Shown here: positions 59,493 to 64,000 of the stretch, in pieces
Numbering within the stretch: position 1 is the first letter of the stretch
Layout: the number at the start of each line of letters is the position of its first letter
From: Vesta saturnalis
Lineage: Eukaryota; Arthropoda; Insecta; Coleoptera; Lampyridae
Assembly (NCBI GenBank): GCA_036346205.1
Contig: JARFJB010002197.1
Coordinates: forward strand, 438,501 to 502,500
DNA: 64,000 bases
Reading direction: 5' to 3'
Program-made: the position numbers and the translations under genes
The notes under the pieces: generated by a model
Told to the model about the DNA's origin: nothing
Seen by the model: the letters and a program-made list of their open reading frames with translations, nothing else
Databases searched by the model: none

Positions 59493-59606
59493 TTATGGTA
59501 GGGTTCAAAACATTCTGCACACCGGCTTACATCGCATTTTGAACAAAATGTCAAAGGTTTTTTCTGGCAATTTGGAAATTGGCATCTACGCCGTTTTCCC
59601 TCCGTC
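59493..59606 (-). pseudogene. piggyBac C-terminal zinc-ribbon scrap
   Basis: Minus-strand codons read RRRCQFPNCQKKPLTFCSKC, then DVSRCAECFEPYHK. The Cys spacing (C-x4-C, C-x2-C, C-x2-C, H) is that of piggyBac tails, like the one at 42575. The rest of the gene is absent; the Gypsy relic starts about 100 bp to the right. Confidence 0.7.
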
Positions 59607-59710
59607 TTATCCAATGGCTATTTTAATTTTATTTTGAGATTTCAATTCATTAGCATTTAGTTTATGATCTTGTTTAATCTCTTCTAAATCTAGAACATTG
59701 GTTACTCGTA

Positions 59711-61560
59711 TCAAATTTTCAGTTTCAAGTATGGGATTCCTGCTTCTATATTTTTCTTGCCTTCCTGGTAAATAATTTTGAAATTGTATTGAGACAGATA
59801 AACAATCAAGCTTCCTAACGCCTCATCCGGTCTGGAATTGACTTTCAAATTTTCCAGTGGTTTATGATCAGTCACAACAGTAAACTCATTACCAATTAAT
59901 AAATGTTGCCAGAATACAATAGCTTCTTTGATGGCTAAGCATTCTAAGTAAATCGGTGCCTTCTTTCTTTGACTGTCTGTTAAACGTTTAGAAAAATAAA
60001 AAACTGGATGTAACATCTTATCTTCTGATTCTTGTTTTAAAATAGCTCCTAAGCCTTCCCCACTGGCATCTGTGTATATAAAAATTGGTTTATTTGGATT
60101 AAATATTGCCAGAATTGGGGGAGAACACATATATTCTTTAATTTTATCAAAACACTGTTGACAGTCTTCAGTCCAATTAAATGAAACATCTTTTTTTAAT
60201 AAATTGAATAAAGGTTGCAATTTTGTTGAGCAATCTGCAATGAATTTATGGTAAAAATTTATTTTTCCTAAAAATTGGCGCACGTTCTTTTTCTTGATGG
60301 GAACTGGAAAACTTTTTATTGCATGTAAATTGTCTGTTAAAGGAGTAACCTTGTTCTGTCCGATAATGTGTCCTAGATATTTTACGGTTTTCTGTGCAAA
60401 TTTGCATTTAGATAGTTTTAATTTAAAACTTTCTTTCTTTATTATTATAAAAAATTCTCTCAAATGTTCTTCAAATGAGCGTGAAAAGATTAAAATGTCA
60501 TCAATGAAATTCATAGTAAATGAGCTTAAATTGTTTTTTCTTATTATATTCGTAACAATTCTCTGATAAATAGCGGTGAATTTTATAACCGTAAGGTAAA
60601 ACATTGAATTAATGACCTGTCTCAGTAACAAAGGCTAATTTTCTCGATCCTGTTGTTCAACTTCTACTGACCAAAATGCTGAATTAGCATCCAAAACACT
60701 AAAATATGAACAATCGAAACATTTAGCCAACATATCTTCAATTCTAGGAAGGGCTGGGCTTCTGGAGCAACTATCTTATTTAACTGTCGAAAGTCTATAC
60801 AGAGTCTTGTCTTTCCTTCACCTTTTTAAAAGCAAGTATTAGAGCAGCAAAGGAGAACTTGACTCTGTCACCAATGCCTTCAGTAACTCATTTACTTGTT
60901 TTTCTATTTCTATTCTATCAGGAACTGAACATCTGTATGGTCTTTGTGACACGTATTTCTTGACAGATAGCTTTACGAGCACCACCTGCACCTGTAATAT
61001 GTCCCACATCATATTTATTTACAGCAAAGCAGTCCATATTATCTTCAATTAACTGAGTGATTATTCTTTTGATCTTTATTAAGATAATTATCATTATTCT
61101 CACACAAATATTCCATTATTATTTATTACATATTTATTTGATTCCTTTTATTTTATTTAATTCACCAAAATTTTCTATATTTTCCACATTTCTATACTCA
61201 TTAAAGTCAACTTTTTCACTCTTTGTAAACCTCTTTCTTGTTTTCTGAAAAATATTTAAATTCTCATCTTGTGATAACTTAAATTTTCGAATGGCGTCAA
61301 GACCAAGTAAAATTTTATATCGAAATACGTTATTATCTAGTATATAAAAATCTATTTCATCTTCAATATCACCAATTTTAATTTCAACGTTGTACCAGCC
61401 CTCTGGTGCTACCAGATAAAGAATTTAGAACATCCGAGCTTCTAAAAAATTTTAAACTTAACTTATCAATTATATCTTTATTTATCAATGAGACGTTGAA
61501 CCGTTATCATATATCGCCTCAAATACTTTATCTTTTATATTGACATAAATTTTTATTAAT
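59711..61560 (-). pseudogene. Gypsy-type LTR retrotransposon pol (protease, RT, RNase H), degenerate
   Basis: Minus strand. An aspartic-protease scrap with YDNGST lies near 61500, and KILLGLDAI follows near 61290. The RT start (LPRIEDMLAKCFDCSYFSVL near 60740) is shifted. The longest open part (60631-59711) has FIDDILIFSRSFEEHL (motif C, with Phe for Tyr), CKFAQKTVKYLGHIIG and RQFLGKINFYHKFI. RNase H follows with IYTDASGEGLGAIL and VVTDHKPLENL, ending after YQEGKKNIEAG. No integrase text follows and no flanking LTR pair was found. Stops and shifts make it inactive. Confidence 0.87.
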
Positions 61561-61599
61561 TTTTCTGGTGCACTTTTGGCTGGTTGTTAGTCAATCATT

Positions 61600-62733
61600 T
61601 TTACTAGCAATGTTCAAAACTTGATAAATGTCATCATCTGTTTCTAAAAGTCAGCCTCGTTTATATTTACATGAGGTTTTCTACCATTTTTCTCTTGATT
61701 CCAACAAAACTTCTCCGGGTGGAACCTATTTGGTAAGTTCAACTTCTCACAAATTTTACAGGCAGTACTTTTATTTATTTGAGTATGAAATGTTCTTTGT
61801 CTGTTATAATTCCTAGTCTCGATTTCTTCCCTCTATTTACATTTTGGTTATATTTAGGTCTATCACGAATAATATCAAGATTTCTATTTCTTCAAACAAT
61901 TTATCTGGAGACAGTATATCAGATCTTTTAATTTACTTTGTACGTGCAATGGCAAGCCAATGACCATCAAATTTAATAAGCTAGTTTGAGTCATGTCCTT
62001 TTCAACATCTAATAATAATTTCTGTTTAGTAAGCAAAAATCTGATAAACTTCCATTGCTATATTTGTATTGCATAGCTATCTAACACATGACCAATTTTA
62101 ACTCCAAAACTGATTTAAACGATTCTTCTAATTTTCCCAATCTTGCACTCCTGTTTCATATTTGACAAATACCAATCCACAGCAGAATCTGTTAAAACAC
62201 ACATAATCTCACCCTTATCTCCATCATCAATATCAAAACGTTCACTCTGTGTTAAACTTTTCAAGCCATCCTATGGCATCACATTTACCATTAAATTTTT
62301 CAAGATTTAACTTTGCTTCAGGTTCACATATTCTAAATTTTTTACTTGTTTTAATTTGCTCCTGCAGATCCTGTATCATTTGAAGTAAACCTGCTGTTTC
62401 GCTCTGTGTGTCTTTTGAATTTGTTTGTTTATTATCATTTGTTGAAATATATGCTTCTTCAAGATAAAAATTTTTGAAGACAAAATTATTTTCTTCATCC
62501 ATATATATTGGTTTTAATGTTTTGTCTAAGGTTATTACTACATTTCTAAAACCCAATTCTTTTTTAATAGAAGCTACACTGTTTTTTATTACACTTTTTG
62601 AAAAAAGTTCTTCACGGTGCTTTTCGTTTTCTAACGTATTTGGAAATATGAAGATTACCTCATCTTCTAATTTTTGGACACTTTTAACCCTTTTTTCTCC
62701 TTTTTCATTAACTATATGAAATTTTACCTTCAT
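61600..62733 (-). pseudogene. Gypsy gag-like region with a zinc-finger scrap
   Basis: The 62733-62242 minus-strand frame (163 codons) starts MKVKFHIVNEKGEKRVKSVQ. It has a coiled-coil-like LLQMIQDLQEQIKTSKK and a gag-type KLNLEKFNGKCDAIGWLEKF. Frames then break, and the rest decays through 62200-61850. Near 61730-61670 a CKICEKLNLPNRFHPEKFCW stretch suggests a zinc knuckle. It lies just upstream, in gene order, of the protease. Confidence 0.7.

Positions 62734-64000
<1,267 letters not shown>

Overview
The window looks like insect nuclear DNA, heavily AT-rich. The one clear host gene, on the + strand, is a non-visual beta-arrestin of the Drosophila kurtz type. It has short GT-AG introns, a clathrin box and an AP-2 motif. 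Almost everything else is transposon sequence, mostly broken: P-like/THAP, piggyBac, three kinds of hAT, DD34D and DD41D mariners, a DDE transposase with a SWIM zinc finger, LINEs, Penelope, Gypsy, MITEs and a large foldback element. The mix and the arrestin suggest an arthropod, probably an insect and perhaps a beetle; the order cannot be proved from this sequence.

Layout. 1-1800 is a ~137-bp satellite. 1812-7560 is a hAT-like (DUF4371) gene split by a 5.07-kb P-like element, which itself holds a pogo-type MITE. 7561-11173 is unassigned DNA and a piggyBac with TTAA at both ends. 11246-15640 is a LINE split by a DD41D mariner with terminal inverted repeats of more than 600 bp. 15950-25050 is a nested stack: two piggyBac relics and a BED-finger hAT that was hit by a DD34D mariner and by a second long-TIR DD41D mariner. 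25235-25760 is a GC-richer, CCAAT-box-rich segment. 26992-31526 holds MITEs, the DDE-SWIM transposase and an inverted fragment of it. 31562-33125 is a second BED-hAT copy with a tRNA-like insertion and a nearby intact tRNA-like cloverleaf. 33490-34300 is a piggyBac relic, 34471-37000 a foldback element, and 37133-38005 a mariner. 39050-41445 is a solo LTR with a perfect 4-bp target duplication, split by a hAT. 41492-42848 is a piggyBac with TTAA ends.

Arrestin occupies 44133-55773: six clustered exons, a 10.2-kb intron full of transposons, then a terminal exon. The first coding exon or exons (about 40-50 residues) are not visible here. 55774-58761 is downstream AT-rich DNA. 58762-62733 has a partial LTR, a piggyBac zinc-ribbon scrap and a minus-strand Gypsy relic. 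The window ends with an (AT)n tract and one end of a CAGGGTG-type element.

How it works together: arrestin is the only gene with an evident cellular role (GPCR desensitisation and clathrin-mediated endocytosis). The transposons record successive insertions, and their nesting gives relative ages. Coordinates of decayed elements are approximate to tens of bases. All family assignments come from reading motifs; no database search was run.
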